From NCBI RefSeq assembly GCF_002724055.1, contig NZ_BDQY01000007.1, forward strand, positions 1 to 64,000: a DNA stretch of 64,000 nt, given 5' to 3'. Each line of letters begins with the position of its first letter. Position 1 is the stretch's first letter. The notes beneath the pieces are model-generated. The model worked only from the letters and a program-made list of their open reading frames with translations, was not told the origin of the DNA and did not search any database. A program made the translations under genes and the position numbers. Positions 1 to 9,843 of the stretch are shown one piece after another. The DNA comes from Tepidibacter mesophilus (GTDB lineage Bacteria > Bacillota > Clostridia > Peptostreptococcales > Peptostreptococcaceae).

Positions 1-112
1 AATGTGCACTATCTGAAAAGCTAACGCTTACAAAAACTCAAATTAACGACTTTTTAGACTATTTTATATCTACACTACCTAGTTTTATCAAGGATAAACT
101 AGCTTTTTTGTA

Positions 113-1435
113 GTGCGAAAGTTGAGTAATAATGAAAATTCTGTGTATAACTTAACAAAAAAAGTTACATATTCAGATAACAGTATAAATAAATTTTCAT
201 ACTATGCCTATTATGAAGATTGGGATATGTTTATTATGCTAAGTGGAATTGATAACGAATTCAATACCGCTCAAAAGAAAGCTACATATATATTATTTAG
301 TGTAGGATTATTAATACTTATAATATCTTCGGCTATAGTTTATTATATGTCAAAAAAATATACAAAGCCTATTGTAGAAATGGCAAAAGCAATGGAAGAA
401 GTGGAACAAGGGAATTTTGCATTACAAGAAATCCAAACTAAATCAAAAGATGAAATAGGCATACTTGCTAAAGGGTTTAATTCTATGTTGAACAATCTAA
501 AAATACTAACTTTAAGCATAAAGCAATCTGCTTTAAATTTAGATACTGCTCTTATAAATACAACAAATCATGTACAAAGTACAGCTATTTCTTCTCAACA
601 AGTATCACAGGCTATTAATGAAATTGCAGTAGCTAGTCAATCATTAGCAGAAGAAGTAGAAAAGGGAACTTCGGCTATGCATGAAATATCTAGTTCTATG
701 AAAAGTACAAATGATTCTGCAAAAGAGATGATTGAATTATCAAGAAATACAGAAAGTTTTATAAAAAGAGGAGGCAATATTACAAAAGCATTAACTAAAA
801 AATCTATTGAAACAAAGAAAAACTTTAATAACGTTTCAGATAAAATTAAATCATTAGAACAAAAATCATCTAAAATAAATGAAGTCACAGTAATCATTCG
901 TTCTATATCAGAACAAACAAACTTGCTGTCACTGAATGCTGCAATAGAAAGTGCCCGAGCAGGTGAATTAGGACGAGGATTTTCTGTAGTTGCCGAGGAA
1001 ATCAGAAAATTATCTCATCAATCGGAAGAACAAACAAATGCAATAAGCAAAGTCATTGATGAAATACAAAAAGAAATACAAGAAATATCTAAAAATGTTG
1101 AAAATACAAATGAATTAATTGATACACAAACAAAAATAGTAAACAATACAGAAAAGACATTTAAAGATATTGAAAACGTGATGGATAAAATGATTGATAA
1201 TATCGCTATTGTAACAAGTAAAGTACAAGAAATTGAAAATAATACACAAACAACTTTAAATACAATAGAAAACATATCAGCAACTAGCCAACAAACTTCA
1301 TCTAGTTCACAAGAAGTAACAGCAGTAACACACCAGCAGGTGTGCAATATAGAAACTATACAAAGTGTAATGTCAGATTTACAGTCATTGTCTAATGATC
1401 TAACAAATTCAATTAAAAATTTCAAAACAGAATAA
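113..1435 (+). CDS. Methyl-accepting chemotaxis protein lacking most of its sensor domain
   Basis: Membrane chemoreceptor that would signal to CheA/CheW. The order seen is a short extracellular tail of about 55 residues that ends like a Cache domain ([21 protein letters not shown]), one membrane helix (about 60-82), a HAMP region (about 83-135) and a long methylation/signalling coiled coil. The hairpin tip is conserved: [19 protein letters not shown], followed by [15 protein letters not shown]. The first membrane helix and most of the sensor domain are missing. The GTG start has no ribosome site and directly follows a stop in the upstream open frame (positions 3-113). Adding one T to the T-run at 104-109 would join the two frames, so the gene is probably frameshifted, or the base is a sequencing error, and it continues off the left edge. 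The signalling role is sure; intactness is not. Confidence 0.75.
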   Translation: MRKLSNNENSVYNLTKKVTYSDNSINKFSYYAYYEDWDMFIMLSGIDNEFNTAQKKATYILFSVGLLILIISSAIVYYMSKKYTKPIVEMAKAMEEVEQGNFALQEIQTKSKDEIGILAKGFNSMLNNLKILTLSIKQSALNLDTALINTTNHVQSTAISSQQVSQAINEIAVASQSLAEEVEKGTSAMHEISSSMKSTNDSAKEMIELSRNTESFIKRGGNITKALTKKSIETKKNFNNVSDKIKSLEQKSSKINEVTVIIRSISEQTNLLSLNAAIESARAGELGRGFSVVAEEIRKLSHQSEEQTNAISKVIDEIQKEIQEISKNVENTNELIDTQTKIVNNTEKTFKDIENVMDKMIDNIAIVTSKVQEIENNTQTTLNTIENISATSQQTSSSSQEVTAVTHQQVCNIETIQSVMSDLQSLSNDLTNSIKNFKTE

Positions 1436-1493
1436 TTTTAATTTACATTTTTAACTATTTGACTAAATAAAAAAACTACTATATTTTAAAATT

Positions 1494-1532
1494 GAGTAGG
1501 AGGAAAATAATTATCTTATTTCACCTCCTCTC
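1494..1532. terminator. Hairpin between convergent genes
   Basis: Imperfect inverted repeat: GAGTAGGAGG pairs with CCTCCTCTC and AAATAA with TTATTT around a short loop. It sits between the chemoreceptor and the convergent YuzB-like gene. There is no clear U-run, so calling it a terminator is tentative. Confidence 0.35.
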
Positions 1533-1612
1533 AAATAAGTTATCCGATATATTTGTTATCTTTATTAATATAATCTAGAGTAGTTACTTTTCTTATTTTT
1601 ATATCTCTACTT

Positions 1613-1831
1613 TTAAACTTGTTCTTTAATTTTATTAAACAACTCATCAGGAGTGTCCGCTTGAATAAGTTCATCATTTACTAAAGCAAATGGTCCTACT
1701 GCACAATCACCGCAATATCCTAAACAAGATTCTACCTCAACATCAACTCCATTTAATTCATTCTCTATTTTATTGACTACTTCTTCAGTTCCATGACTAA
1801 AATTATTCTCACAAAATTTTATTTGTGCCAT
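1613..1831 (-). CDS. YuzB-like DUF1450 protein, cysteine-rich
   Basis: Small (72 aa) cytoplasmic protein with the motif SCLGYCGDCAVGPFALVN plus an N-terminal cysteine (KFCENN). This matches DUF1450 (Bacillus YuzB), whose cysteine spacing resembles thioredoxin-fold [2Fe-2S] ferredoxins; the biochemical role is unknown. I chose the ATG at 1831 because AAAGGGTG lies 6-7 bases before it; a GTG nine bases upstream overlaps that site. The gene starts 14 bases after the flavoprotein gene, so the two are probably co-transcribed. A redox role is inferred from the neighbours. Confidence 0.75.
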   Translation of the reverse strand: MAQIKFCENNFSHGTEEVVNKIENELNGVDVEVESCLGYCGDCAVGPFALVNDELIQADTPDELFNKIKEQV

Positions 1832-1845
1832 TATTGTCACCCTTT

Positions 1846-3063
1846 CTATTTAGATTTTTTTCTTATTATTTCAATAATCTCATCAATAGATATATTCTTA
1901 ATATCCACACTACTTAAACTTATTTCTTTTTCTATTGCTATCTTTAAAGCTGGAGACTTTCTTATATCCCCAATTACTATCGCTCCTATTATTTTATTAT
2001 TGTTTATTAAAACCTTTTGATACGTATTATTTTCTAATTCTTCTACTAATATATCCTTTGCCTTATCTTCATCTATTACTCCCATAGAAAATAAGGATAA
2101 ATTAAATGCATTTAATGTAGTTACAGGTACTATCTGTTGATAAATACTGTTTTTACCAACTATATTATACCCAGCAATTTTTCCTTGCCCTATAGCTATA
2201 TTCCATAAACCATATACTTCATCATTAAATTCAACAATATCTCCAGAAGCATAAATATCAGTTACACTAGTTTCCATTTTTTCATTTACTATTACACCCT
2301 TATTAGTTTTGATTTGTGTATTTTCTAATATATTTATATTTGGTTTTATACCTGTGGAATAAACAACCATATCACAATCAATAGTTTCTCCTTTTGCTGT
2401 TATAAATCCACTAATTTTATTATCACCAAGTAACTCTTTAATTTGTGTATTAAGCATAACCTCAATATTATATACTTCCAAAGCATTTTTTAATATTTCA
2501 GAAGACTTTTCATCTAATTGCTTAGGCATAAGTCTTGAGAAAATTTCAGCAAGAAAAACTTTCTTACCAAGTTGAGATAAAATCCAAGCAATTTCTAATC
2601 CTTGAATTCCTCCTCCTATTATAAGAATTCTATTATTTTTTTTCGCCTCATCCTTTATATTCCATGAATCTTTAAGTGTTCTTAGATTAAAAACACCCTT
2701 TTTATCAATTCCTAATATATGTGGTGCAACATTACTTGCTCCATTGGCTAATAATAATTTATTATAATTCATTTTATTTCCATCCGAAAGCTTAACTTCT
2801 TTTTTATCTGTATCTATTGAAATAACGGCTATATTTTTGTACAACCTTATATTATTCAAGTCATACCAATCCTTTTTTTGGAGCAATATTTTATCTTCCT
2901 CCAATGTGCTTAATAATCCTTTGGATAACCTAACTCTATTATATGGATAGAATGATTCATCTCCAATTAAATGTATCTCAATATTTTGATCTATTTCTCT
3001 TATTGATTTAATAGCTGTTATAGCTGCAATACCGCTACCTATAACAAGTATTTTTTCATTCAA
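1846..3063 (-). CDS. FAD-dependent NAD(P)H oxidoreductase, rubredoxin-reductase/NorW-like
   Basis: Pyridine-nucleotide-disulfide oxidoreductase family enzyme of about 405 residues, cytoplasmic. An N-terminal FAD dinucleotide fold (ILVIGSGIAA) is followed by a second one for NAD(P)H (ILIIGGGIQGLEIA) and the FAD-binding motif IYASGDIVEF. The segment SFYPYNRVRLSK is typical of NirB-N-terminal, NorW and rubredoxin-reductase-like proteins. The likely start is TTG at 3063, preceded by GAGGGAG at 8 bases; the reading frame is open further upstream to an ATG at 3132, which has no ribosome site. It lies between a hemerythrin-like protein and an iron-sulfur-type small protein, suggesting electron delivery for O2 or NO reduction. 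The physiological partner is not shown by the sequence. Confidence 0.85.
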   Translation of the reverse strand: MNEKILVIGSGIAAITAIKSIREIDQNIEIHLIGDESFYPYNRVRLSKGLLSTLEEDKILLQKKDWYDLNNIRLYKNIAVISIDTDKKEVKLSDGNKMNYNKLLLANGASNVAPHILGIDKKGVFNLRTLKDSWNIKDEAKKNNRILIIGGGIQGLEIAWILSQLGKKVFLAEIFSRLMPKQLDEKSSEILKNALEVYNIEVMLNTQIKELLGDNKISGFITAKGETIDCDMVVYSTGIKPNINILENTQIKTNKGVIVNEKMETSVTDIYASGDIVEFNDEVYGLWNIAIGQGKIAGYNIVGKNSIYQQIVPVTTLNAFNLSLFSMGVIDEDKAKDILVEELENNTYQKVLINNNKIIGAIVIGDIRKSPALKIAIEKEISLSSVDIKNISIDEIIEIIRKKSK

Positions 3064-3138
3064 ATTTTTCACTCCCTCTAGTAAGTAATTAGCTTGTAAT
3101 TTACTTTTTATAAAGTATTTTTCCCAAAACATATATAA

Positions 3139-3696
3139 TTAATATTTAGATATTTCTTCTAACTCTTCTATTATTTTTAAATATTTTTTTTGAATATATG
3201 CATCAGTTGCTATTTTTTCAACCTCTTTACATTTTTCTTCAACTTCTTTTATAGCTTCTTTACTTAGATTTTTTTCTCCAAATTTATATATAGCATTGTC
3301 TTCCTTATCAATATGCCTATTTAATAAATCAGCATAAGAAATGGAATTAGCAATTATATCTACCTTTGCATCTTCATCACCGTTTTTAACTTTCTCTAAG
3401 GCTGACTCCAAGTTTAATATATAAAGTCTACCCATATCATGTTCTGCAAGCATACCATATATTGGCCCATTTTTTATTTTTTCTCCTAATTCATCTGATA
3501 TTTTTTTAAAAAGGATTTCTTCCTCTTTATTATGATGATGCTTATCCGCATAATTTTTTACAAAATCGATTATTTTATAAAATACCTCCAATTCAATTTC
3601 TTGTTTATTTAAAATTTTAATACACAGCTTTCTTATAACCTTGAGTACCCTTTTAATATTTTTATGTTCTTCCATCATCAATGAAATAGCATCCAT
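3139..3696 (-). CDS. Hemerythrin HHE domain protein
   Basis: Soluble protein of 185 aa with the four-helix hemerythrin HHE pattern. The iron-ligand candidates are the His in EEHKN near the start, HHHNKEEE (about 54-61), the His in AEHDMG and the HxxxE pair in RHIDKEDN. Proteins of this family bind a di-iron centre and take part in O2 sensing or binding, NO response or iron-sulfur repair (RIC/YtfE-type). The start has TTCAAAGGAGGAG just upstream. It is the first gene of an apparent unit with the flavin oxidoreductase and YuzB-like gene, which argues for oxygen or nitrosative defence in an anaerobe. Confidence 0.85.
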   Translation of the reverse strand: MDAISLMMEEHKNIKRVLKVIRKLCIKILNKQEIELEVFYKIIDFVKNYADKHHHNKEEEILFKKISDELGEKIKNGPIYGMLAEHDMGRLYILNLESALEKVKNGDEDAKVDIIANSISYADLLNRHIDKEDNAIYKFGEKNLSKEAIKEVEEKCKEVEKIATDAYIQKKYLKIIEELEEISKY

Positions 3697-3780
3697 TTTA
3701 ACTCCTCCTTTGAAAATTCTCTTATTTTATAAAAATTAATTATATCTAAATTTTATTTTAGTATACCCAAAATTGTATTA

Positions 3781-4089
3781 TTAAATAGAAGACATTTGCC
3801 TTTTTAAATGAGGTGCAGTTCCATCTACCATGGCAACTTTAAGCGCAGGTATAACAAGTCCATCTATAGAATTGTTATCTGATGAGCAATGATGAAATTC
3901 AACATCATAACCAAGTTTTATCATTTCATTCCCTATATTTTTCATCATAGAAGATTTACCAACGCCCGGTCCACCTTTTATGCAAAATATATGATTTGCA
4001 TCAGTTTGCTCAATAATATAATTATAGTAAGAAAAAAAACCATCTGCTGTATTTCCCCCTGGAAACACTCTCTTAATTTTTGATGTCAT
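3781..4089 (-). pseudogene. Truncated P-loop ATPase (PRK06851-like), N-terminal remnant
   Basis: The frame encodes only the first ~100 residues of a P-loop protein: FPGGNTADGFFSYYNYII, then the Walker A motif GGPGVGKS, then a region ending VDGTAPHLKRQ. As I know the family, members are about 350-370 aa and continue past DGTAPH, so roughly the last two-thirds is gone. Only 84 bases separate its stop from the hemerythrin gene, so the missing part is deleted, not frameshifted. The start (ATG 4089) still has GAAGG upstream. The function of intact relatives is not established. A deletion remnant is the most likely reading. Confidence 0.7.
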
Positions 4090-4183
4090 ACTATCGCCTT
4101 CTTTCAATTAGTATTCATTCTCATATTTTTAACCTACTCTTATTTTATTAATTTCGCTCCTAATTTGTGCTTGTACTATAACT

Positions 4184-4216
4184 AAAAAATCCTGTATCAA
4201 AAGATACAGGATTTTT
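4184..4216 (-). terminator. Rho-independent terminator of the APC permease gene
   Basis: Perfect 9 bp stem TCCTGTATC / GATACAGGA with an AAAA loop; on the minus strand it is followed by a T-run. It begins right after the permease stop codon. Confidence 0.9.
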
Positions 4217-4218
4217 GT

Positions 4219-5541
4219 TTAATCTAAATTAGTAAATTTATTTTTTCTAGCCATATATACAGGTATACCTAAAGCTGTTATACCTATACCTAATACCGCA
4301 TTCATAGGCTGAGCTATTATAGTATTCAGTATTATATATAATCCTCCTAGTATAGCAATTATCGGTATTATAGGATACATAGGTACCTTGTACGGTCTTT
4401 CAATATCAGGTTCTCTTTTTCTAAGAATAAATACTGCTGCAAATACCATAACATAGAACAACCATATTATAAATACTGTTAAATCTATTAACGGGCCAAA
4501 GTTTCCAGTCATTATATATAACGAAGAAAAAAGTAACATTAATATAGTTGAATTCAAAGGCATATTTGATTTATTCAATTTAGCTAATATATTACTGAAT
4601 GGTAATTTATTTTCAACCGCCATTACATAAGGAACCCTTGCTCCTGTTAAAATAAATGCATTCAATGTCCCAAATATAGACACCATTATGCCTGTAGTTA
4701 TGAATTTTCCTGCATTAGCTCCGAATATAACATTAGCAACCTCATTTGCAGGTGCTTGAGTTGATGCTAATACGTTGGCTGGTAAAACAAGTAAATACGC
4801 TATATTTATCAACACATATACACCCATTATTATGAATAATCCTCCGACTATTGCTATAGGTAAATCTTTCTTTGGATTTTTCATCTCACCAGCTATGTTA
4901 CCTACACTTATCCATCCATCATAAGCAAACATTATAGCCGCTAGTGCTGAACCAAGTGCTGTTACTAATGGCTTAGATTCTGGAATTACTGGTAAAAGTC
5001 TTACTACACCACCATCACCTTTTATAAATCCTACAATTATAATTGCAAACAATGGTATTAATTTCCCTATAGTTGCTAGTGTTTGAATAGTTCCACCTGT
5101 CTTTGATCCAAGAGAGTTCATAATAGTCAAAAAAGCTACAACACCTATAGCTACTGGTATTAGCATGTCCTTACTAAGTTCTAATAAAGACATTACTTGT
5201 ATTGAAAACATCATTGCAAGTGCAGCCATTATAGCTGGTATATATACTAAAGTTTGAGCCCATCCTAAAAGATAACCCCATATATCTCCGTATACCTCCT
5301 TTAAATACGTTACCATACCTCCAGTCTTAGGTATTATTGTAGATATTTCTGCTGTTGTAAGTCCTGCTGCAATAGATATAAATCCTCCAAGTATCCATGC
5401 TATTATTCCAAGTCCTGGTGTTGTTGTAGCCGTAAAAACTTGCGTTGGCATAAAAAATACTCCAGAACCCATTACCATACCTACTACTATAGATAAAGCC
5501 GACACTAGACCTATGCTCTTTCTAAGTTGATTATGCTGCAT
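4219..5541 (-). CDS. APC-family amino acid permease (LAT/SteT-like)
   Basis: Twelve-helix integral membrane transporter of 440 aa. The N-terminal GMVMGSGVFFMPTQV on helix 1 is the unwound substrate-binding glycine motif of the APC superfamily, and PKTGGMVTYLKEVYG on helix 3 fits the L-amino-acid transporter (LAT) branch, like the Bacillus serine/threonine exchanger SteT. The substrate cannot be read from sequence; an amino acid or peptide breakdown product is likely. The start has AAAGGAGGG at good spacing. It is monocistronic: its own promoter lies upstream and a strong terminator follows. Confidence 0.85.
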   Translation of the reverse strand: MQHNQLRKSIGLVSALSIVVGMVMGSGVFFMPTQVFTATTTPGLGIIAWILGGFISIAAGLTTAEISTIIPKTGGMVTYLKEVYGDIWGYLLGWAQTLVYIPAIMAALAMMFSIQVMSLLELSKDMLIPVAIGVVAFLTIMNSLGSKTGGTIQTLATIGKLIPLFAIIIVGFIKGDGGVVRLLPVIPESKPLVTALGSALAAIMFAYDGWISVGNIAGEMKNPKKDLPIAIVGGLFIIMGVYVLINIAYLLVLPANVLASTQAPANEVANVIFGANAGKFITTGIMVSIFGTLNAFILTGARVPYVMAVENKLPFSNILAKLNKSNMPLNSTILMLLFSSLYIMTGNFGPLIDLTVFIIWLFYVMVFAAVFILRKREPDIERPYKVPMYPIIPIIAILGGLYIILNTIIAQPMNAVLGIGITALGIPVYMARKNKFTNLD

Positions 5542-5596
5542 ATGACCCTCCTTTTCACACTTTAAATATTTAATTCCGACAAATAATTTAGAAATT

Positions 5597-5625
5597 ATTG
5601 TACCACAGACAACAAACTAATACAA
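5597..5625 (-). promoter_or_regulatory. Possible sigma-A promoter of the APC permease gene
   Basis: Minus strand: -35 TTGTAT, 17 bp spacer, -10 TACAAT, about 55 bases before the start codon. The -10 is good; the -35 matches consensus at only three positions. Confidence 0.4.
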
Positions 5626-5650
5626 GAATTAATTATATTTAATCTTTTAG

Positions 5651-5682
5651 TAAAAAAATAAGACCTTGGAATCCAAGGTCTT
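5651..5682 (-). terminator. Rho-independent terminator of lon-engB
   Basis: Stem AAGACCTTGG / CCAAGGTCTT with a three-base loop, followed on the minus strand by TATTTTTTT. The stem reaches into the engB stop codon. Confidence 0.9.
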
Positions 5683-6298
5683 AATCTAAAGTTATTTCAT
5701 ATCCATGTTCATTGTAAGTATTAGTAATATCATCCCACAAAATATCAAATCCTGTCTTTTTAAGTGAAGATACAGGTATTATTTTTTCATCTTGAAGTCC
5801 CAATTTTTTTCTTATAACACTCATATGTTTTTGATACTTACCTCTAGCTATCTTATCAGCCTTAGTAGCCACTACAGTACACTCATAGCCAAAATATTTT
5901 ACCCAATCATACATAGCCTTATCATCATTAGTAGGTTCATGTCTTATATCTACAAGAAGATATATACGGCAAAGTTCATCTCTGCCTGTTAAATATCTTT
6001 CCATTATTTTTCCCCAAGTAGCCTTTTCAGTTTTTGAAACCTTTGCATATCCGTATCCAGGCAAATCCACAAAGAAAAACTCTTCATTTATTAAATAAAA
6101 ATTTATAGTTCTTGTTTTTCCTGGAGTTTGACTTACTCTTGCAAAATTTCTTCTGTTTAAAAGTGAATTTATGCTAGAAGACTTCCCTACATTAGACCTT
6201 CCTACAAATGCTACTTCTGGAATTCCTTCTGCTGGATACTGATCTCTATTTACTGCACTCATCACTATCTCTGATGATCTTATTTTCAAACTATTCAC
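5681..6298 (-). CDS. engB: Ribosome biogenesis GTPase EngB (YihA/YsxC)
   Basis: Essential circularly conserved GTPase needed for late assembly of the 50S ribosomal subunit. The 205 aa length is normal. G1 motif GRSNVGKS at 33-40, the switch region with [12 protein letters not shown]3 DLPG at 78-81 followed by YGYAKV, and G4 TKAD near 145. The ATG overlaps the last codons of lon by 8 bases, so translation is probably coupled. The lon-engB order is the classical Firmicute arrangement. Confidence 0.97.
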   Translation of the reverse strand: MNSLKIRSSEIVMSAVNRDQYPAEGIPEVAFVGRSNVGKSSSINSLLNRRNFARVSQTPGKTRTINFYLINEEFFFVDLPGYGYAKVSKTEKATWGKIMERYLTGRDELCRIYLLVDIRHEPTNDDKAMYDWVKYFGYECTVVATKADKIARGKYQKHMSVIRKKLGLQDEKIIPVSSLKKTGFDILWDDITNTYNEHGYEITLD

Positions 6299-8636
6299 CG
6301 TCCTTAATTAAAGCATGTTCTAATACTTCATCCATGCTCTTTACAAATACAAACTCTATCTTCTTCTTTACATTGTCTGGTATATCATCCATATCTTTTT
6401 TATTATCTATTGGTAATAATATTTTTTTAATCCCCGCTCTATTAGCTGCAAGTACTTTTTCTTTTATTCCACCAACAGGAAGTACTCTACCTCTTAAAGT
6501 TATTTCTCCGGTCATGGCTACAAGATTATTTACAGGAATATTAGATAGAGCGGATATAGCCGCAGTTGCCATAGTTATTCCAGCAGATGGTCCATCTTTA
6601 GGGATAGCCCCTTCTGGTATATGAATATGAATATCCTGCTCTTTATAGAAATTTTCATCTATATTAAACTCATCATATTTTGATCTTATATAAGATATTC
6701 CCGTTCTTGCAGATTCCTTCATAACATCTCCAAGTTGACCTGTTAAAACAAGTTGTCCTTTTCCTTTCATAGGAGTTACCTCAATAGATAAAGTGTCTCC
6801 TCCAACACTTGTCCAAGCAAGACCCCTAACTATTCCAACTTCAGGATTCTCCTTTATCGGTTCATAGCTATATATCTTCTTTCCTAAATACTTTTCTAAG
6901 TTATTTTTATTTATTCTAAGACTCTTTAATTCTCTATTCTCTACATATCTCTTAGCTGCTTTTCTACAAACCTTACCTATAGTTCTTTCAAGATTTCTAA
7001 CTCCAGATTCTCTAGTGTAATAAGTTATTATATCTTTTATAGTTTCATCTGATACTTTTAAGAATCCTTCTTCTAAGCCGTGCTCCTTTATCTGCTTTGG
7101 AAGTAGGTACTTTTTAGATATTTTAAGTTTTTCTTCTTCTGTATATCCAGATACCTGTATAACTTCCATTCTATCAAGTAGAGGTCTAGGTATTGTATTT
7201 AAACTGTTAGCAGTAGTTATAAATAAAACTCTTGATAAATCAAACGGTATCTCTAAATAGTGATCTACAAATTCTTTGTTTTGCTCAGGATCTAATGTCT
7301 CAAGCATAGCTGAAGCTGGGTCCCCTCTAAAATCTGACGCCATTTTATCTATTTCATCGAATAAAAATACAGGATTTTTGGTTTTTGCTTCCTTCATAGC
7401 ATTTATTATTCTTCCAGGTATAGCTCCAACATAAGTTCTTCTGTGTCCCCTTATCTCCGACTCGTCTCTTACTCCACCTAAAGAGACCCTTACAAATTTT
7501 CTATTTAAAGATTTTGCTATTGACTTTGCTATTGATGTTTTACCAACTCCAGGAGGCCCAACAAGGCATACTATAGGTCCTTTCATAGAATTAGATAGTG
7601 TTCTTATAGCTAAATATTCAAGAATTCTCTCTTTAACCTTATCTAGTCCATAGTGATCTTCATCAAGTATTTTTGCAGACTCTTTTAAATCCATTTTATC
7701 CTTACTTTCTTTGTTCCAAGGAAGAGCAAAGATTGTGTCAAGATAGTTTCTAATAACACCAGACTCTGCTGATGATGAACTCATCTTAGACAATCGATTT
7801 ATTTCTTTTGATATCTTTTCTTTTATCTCTTTTTTTACTTTGATATTTTTTAATTGTTTATTATATTCTTCTATATCATCCGTTGTTTCTTCATCTTCTC
7901 CAAGTTCCTTATGAATAGCTTTTAATTGCTCTTTTAAGTAGTATTCTTTCTGAACTCTATTGACCTGTTTTTTGACTCTTAAACTTATTTTTTTCTCTAT
8001 TTTAAGTATATCAAGTTCCTCTAGAAGAATTTTATATACCTTCTCCAATCTTTCTTTAGGATCAAATATTTCAAGTAGTTCCTGCTTTTGCATAGGCTTT
8101 AAGAACATATTAGATGCTATAGTATCTACATATCTGCTAGGCTCATCTATATCTGATAAGGTAAGCAATATTTCTGGAGATATTCTATTACTTATATTTA
8201 TATATTCTTCAAAAGAGTCGAATACATTTCTAATCAAAGCTTCTACTTCTTTATCTTCTTTTAACAATTCTTCATTGTATACAATTTCTTCCAAAGTCGC
8301 ACTAAAGCCTTTTTCATCATCCGCTATTTCTTTTATCTTTGCTCTTGATATACCTTCTACAAGGACTCTTACAGTCTCTCCTGGTAGCTTTAGCATCTGT
8401 TTTATCTTACATATAGTTCCTATATGATAAAAATCATCAGGTGTAGGAACATCAATTTCAGCTTCTTTTTGAGAAGTCAAAAATATAAGCTGCTCATCCA
8501 CCATAGCTTCTTCTAATGCATTTATAGATTTTTCTCTACCAACATCAAAATGTAAAACCATATATGGGAATACCGCCAACCCCCTAAGAGGGATTACAGG
8601 TAATTTATGCTCTTTCATACTATAATTTTGCTCCAT
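6291..8636 (-). CDS. lon: ATP-dependent protease La (LonA)
   Basis: Cytoplasmic AAA+ serine protease that degrades misfolded and regulatory proteins. The 781 residues show the substrate-binding LAN domain (about 11-205), a helical/coiled linker, an AAA+ module with Walker [10 protein letters not shown] near 358-366 and Walker B VFLFDEID, and a C-terminal S16 peptidase domain with catalytic Ser in KDGPSAG (near 683) and Lys in [10 protein letters not shown] (near 725). AAGGAGTGATG precedes the start. In many Clostridia a lonB gene sits between clpX and lonA; here that place is taken by two chromate-transporter genes on the other strand. Confidence 0.97.
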   Translation of the reverse strand: MEQNYSMKEHKLPVIPLRGLAVFPYMVLHFDVGREKSINALEEAMVDEQLIFLTSQKEAEIDVPTPDDFYHIGTICKIKQMLKLPGETVRVLVEGISRAKIKEIADDEKGFSATLEEIVYNEELLKEDKEVEALIRNVFDSFEEYINISNRISPEILLTLSDIDEPSRYVDTIASNMFLKPMQKQELLEIFDPKERLEKVYKILLEELDILKIEKKISLRVKKQVNRVQKEYYLKEQLKAIHKELGEDEETTDDIEEYNKQLKNIKVKKEIKEKISKEINRLSKMSSSSAESGVIRNYLDTIFALPWNKESKDKMDLKESAKILDEDHYGLDKVKERILEYLAIRTLSNSMKGPIVCLVGPPGVGKTSIAKSIAKSLNRKFVRVSLGGVRDESEIRGHRRTYVGAIPGRIINAMKEAKTKNPVFLFDEIDKMASDFRGDPASAMLETLDPEQNKEFVDHYLEIPFDLSRVLFITTANSLNTIPRPLLDRMEVIQVSGYTEEEKLKISKKYLLPKQIKEHGLEEGFLKVSDETIKDIITYYTRESGVRNLERTIGKVCRKAAKRYVENRELKSLRINKNNLEKYLGKKIYSYEPIKENPEVGIVRGLAWTSVGGDTLSIEVTPMKGKGQLVLTGQLGDVMKESARTGISYIRSKYDEFNIDENFYKEQDIHIHIPEGAIPKDGPSAGITMATAAISALSNIPVNNLVAMTGEITLRGRVLPVGGIKEKVLAANRAGIKKILLPIDNKKDMDDIPDNVKKKIEFVFVKSMDEVLEHALIKDGE

Positions 8637-8688
8637 ATCATCACTCCTTTATATAAATATATACCCAATTTGTAATAAATACTATACT

Positions 8689-8717
8689 ATTATATATTTA
8701 CCATAATCTTTTTTCAA
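8689..8717 (-). promoter_or_regulatory. Sigma-A promoter of lon
   Basis: Minus strand: -35 TTGAAA, 17 bp spacer, -10 TATAAT, about 50 bases upstream of the lon start. I saw no CIRCE or CtsR-type heat-shock operator next to it. Confidence 0.6.
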
Positions 8718-8793
8718 TATAATCTATTTTATATAAATTTATTTATGGTTTAGTGTTATAATATTTTACATAATACTATCTTTGGAGGTATAT

Positions 8794-9309
8794 ATGCTTA
8801 AATTATTTTTAATATTTTTTAAAATAGGTTTAGTTACATTCGGTGGCGGATATGCAATGATTCCCTTGATAGAAAAGGAGCTTGTCCTTAAACAAAAGCT
8901 AGTATCTGAAGATGAATTTTTAGATTATGTATCTGTTGCTCAAAGTTTTCCAGGTGCAATAGCTGTCAACATTTCTCTATTACTAGGATTTAGATTTAAT
9001 AAATTTTTAGGAAGTATAGTGTGTGTTTTAGGTACAATACTACCTTCTTTTATCTCAATATTAATACTTTCTTATTTATACAATAAAAATAATACTTCAC
9101 CTTATCTAAATGGATTTTTCTTGGGTGTAAGACCAGTAGTTGCTTCGTTATTATTGTATTCTTTCTTTAGATTATCTAAAAAGGTAGAAAAAAATACATT
9201 AAATATATTATTTTTAATAATATCTTTTGTATTAGTAACTTTTTTTAACGTTAACCCTATTTATATAATTATAATTGGAGGTATTTTAGGATTATGGGTA
9301 AATTGTTAG
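8794..9309 (+). CDS. Chromate transporter-family protein, first half
   Basis: Membrane protein of 171 aa, one half of a two-gene CHR transporter. The CHR motifs are FFKIGLVTFGGGYAMIPL, VAQSFPGAIAVN and GVRPVVASLL. Single-domain (short-chain) CHR proteins work as pairs of opposite membrane topology; chromate export is known for some members, but the natural substrate in anaerobes is uncertain. ATG 8794 is chosen because GGAGG lies 7 bases upstream; a TTG at 8782 overlaps that site. It overlaps the second half by 16 bases. Confidence 0.88.
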   Translation: MLKLFLIFFKIGLVTFGGGYAMIPLIEKELVLKQKLVSEDEFLDYVSVAQSFPGAIAVNISLLLGFRFNKFLGSIVCVLGTILPSFISILILSYLYNKNNTSPYLNGFFLGVRPVVASLLLYSFFRLSKKVEKNTLNILFLIISFVLVTFFNVNPIYIIIIGGILGLWVNC

Positions 9310-9830
9310 AGTTATTTGAAATTTTCATAGCATTCTTTAAAATAGGAGCATTCAGCTTCGGTGGTGGTTATGCTATGCTTCCATTTATAGAAAAAGAAAT
9401 AGTCAACAGTAATCGCTGGCTATCTTCCAAGGAATTTTTAGATGTACTAGCTATATCTCAGGTATCGCCGGGACCAATTGCTATAAATTCAGCAACATTT
9501 ATAGGATATAAATATCAGTTTATATTAGGATCTATTTTTGCAACACTAGGAGTTATAGGATTTTCTATAATAATCATTAATTTAGTCTCACCATCACTTG
9601 AAAAATATAAGAATAACAAAAGTATAGCTAGTTTATTTAAAAGTTTAAGGCCTATAACAATAGGCTTTATATTATCTGCATTTTATTCTACATATGAAAA
9701 AAGTGTATCTGATTTATTTTCTGTATGTATCTTCTTTTTTTCATTCATACTTCTTCATTCAAAGAAAATACATCCTCTATTTATAATTTTATTTTCAGGA
9801 CTTATTGGAGTAATTTTAAAAGGGGCATAA
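9294..9830 (+). CDS. Chromate transporter-family protein, second half
   Basis: Partner of the preceding gene: 178 aa, again with FFKIGAFSFGGGYAMLPF, AISQVSPGPIAINSATF and SLRPITIGFIL. The two proteins are diverged repeats of the same fold and probably form a heterodimer in the membrane. The start lies inside the first gene, whose final codons carry ATTGGAGG as ribosome site. The pair stands between clpX and lon on the opposite strand, which suggests insertion into an otherwise conserved block. Confidence 0.88.
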   Translation: MGKLLELFEIFIAFFKIGAFSFGGGYAMLPFIEKEIVNSNRWLSSKEFLDVLAISQVSPGPIAINSATFIGYKYQFILGSIFATLGVIGFSIIIINLVSPSLEKYKNNKSIASLFKSLRPITIGFILSAFYSTYEKSVSDLFSVCIFFFSFILLHSKKIHPLFIILFSGLIGVILKGA

Positions 9831-9843
9831 GCCCCTTTTATTT
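9818..9843. terminator. Bidirectional terminator between chromate transporter and clpX
   Basis: AAAAGGGGC / GCCCCTTTT stem with an ATAA loop and T-runs on both strands. It overlaps the stop codons of both convergent genes. Confidence 0.9.

Noticed and set aside
1018-1425. 135-codon frame antisense to the chemoreceptor
   Set aside because: It is a long shadow caused by the AT-rich helical coding pattern; no ribosome site.
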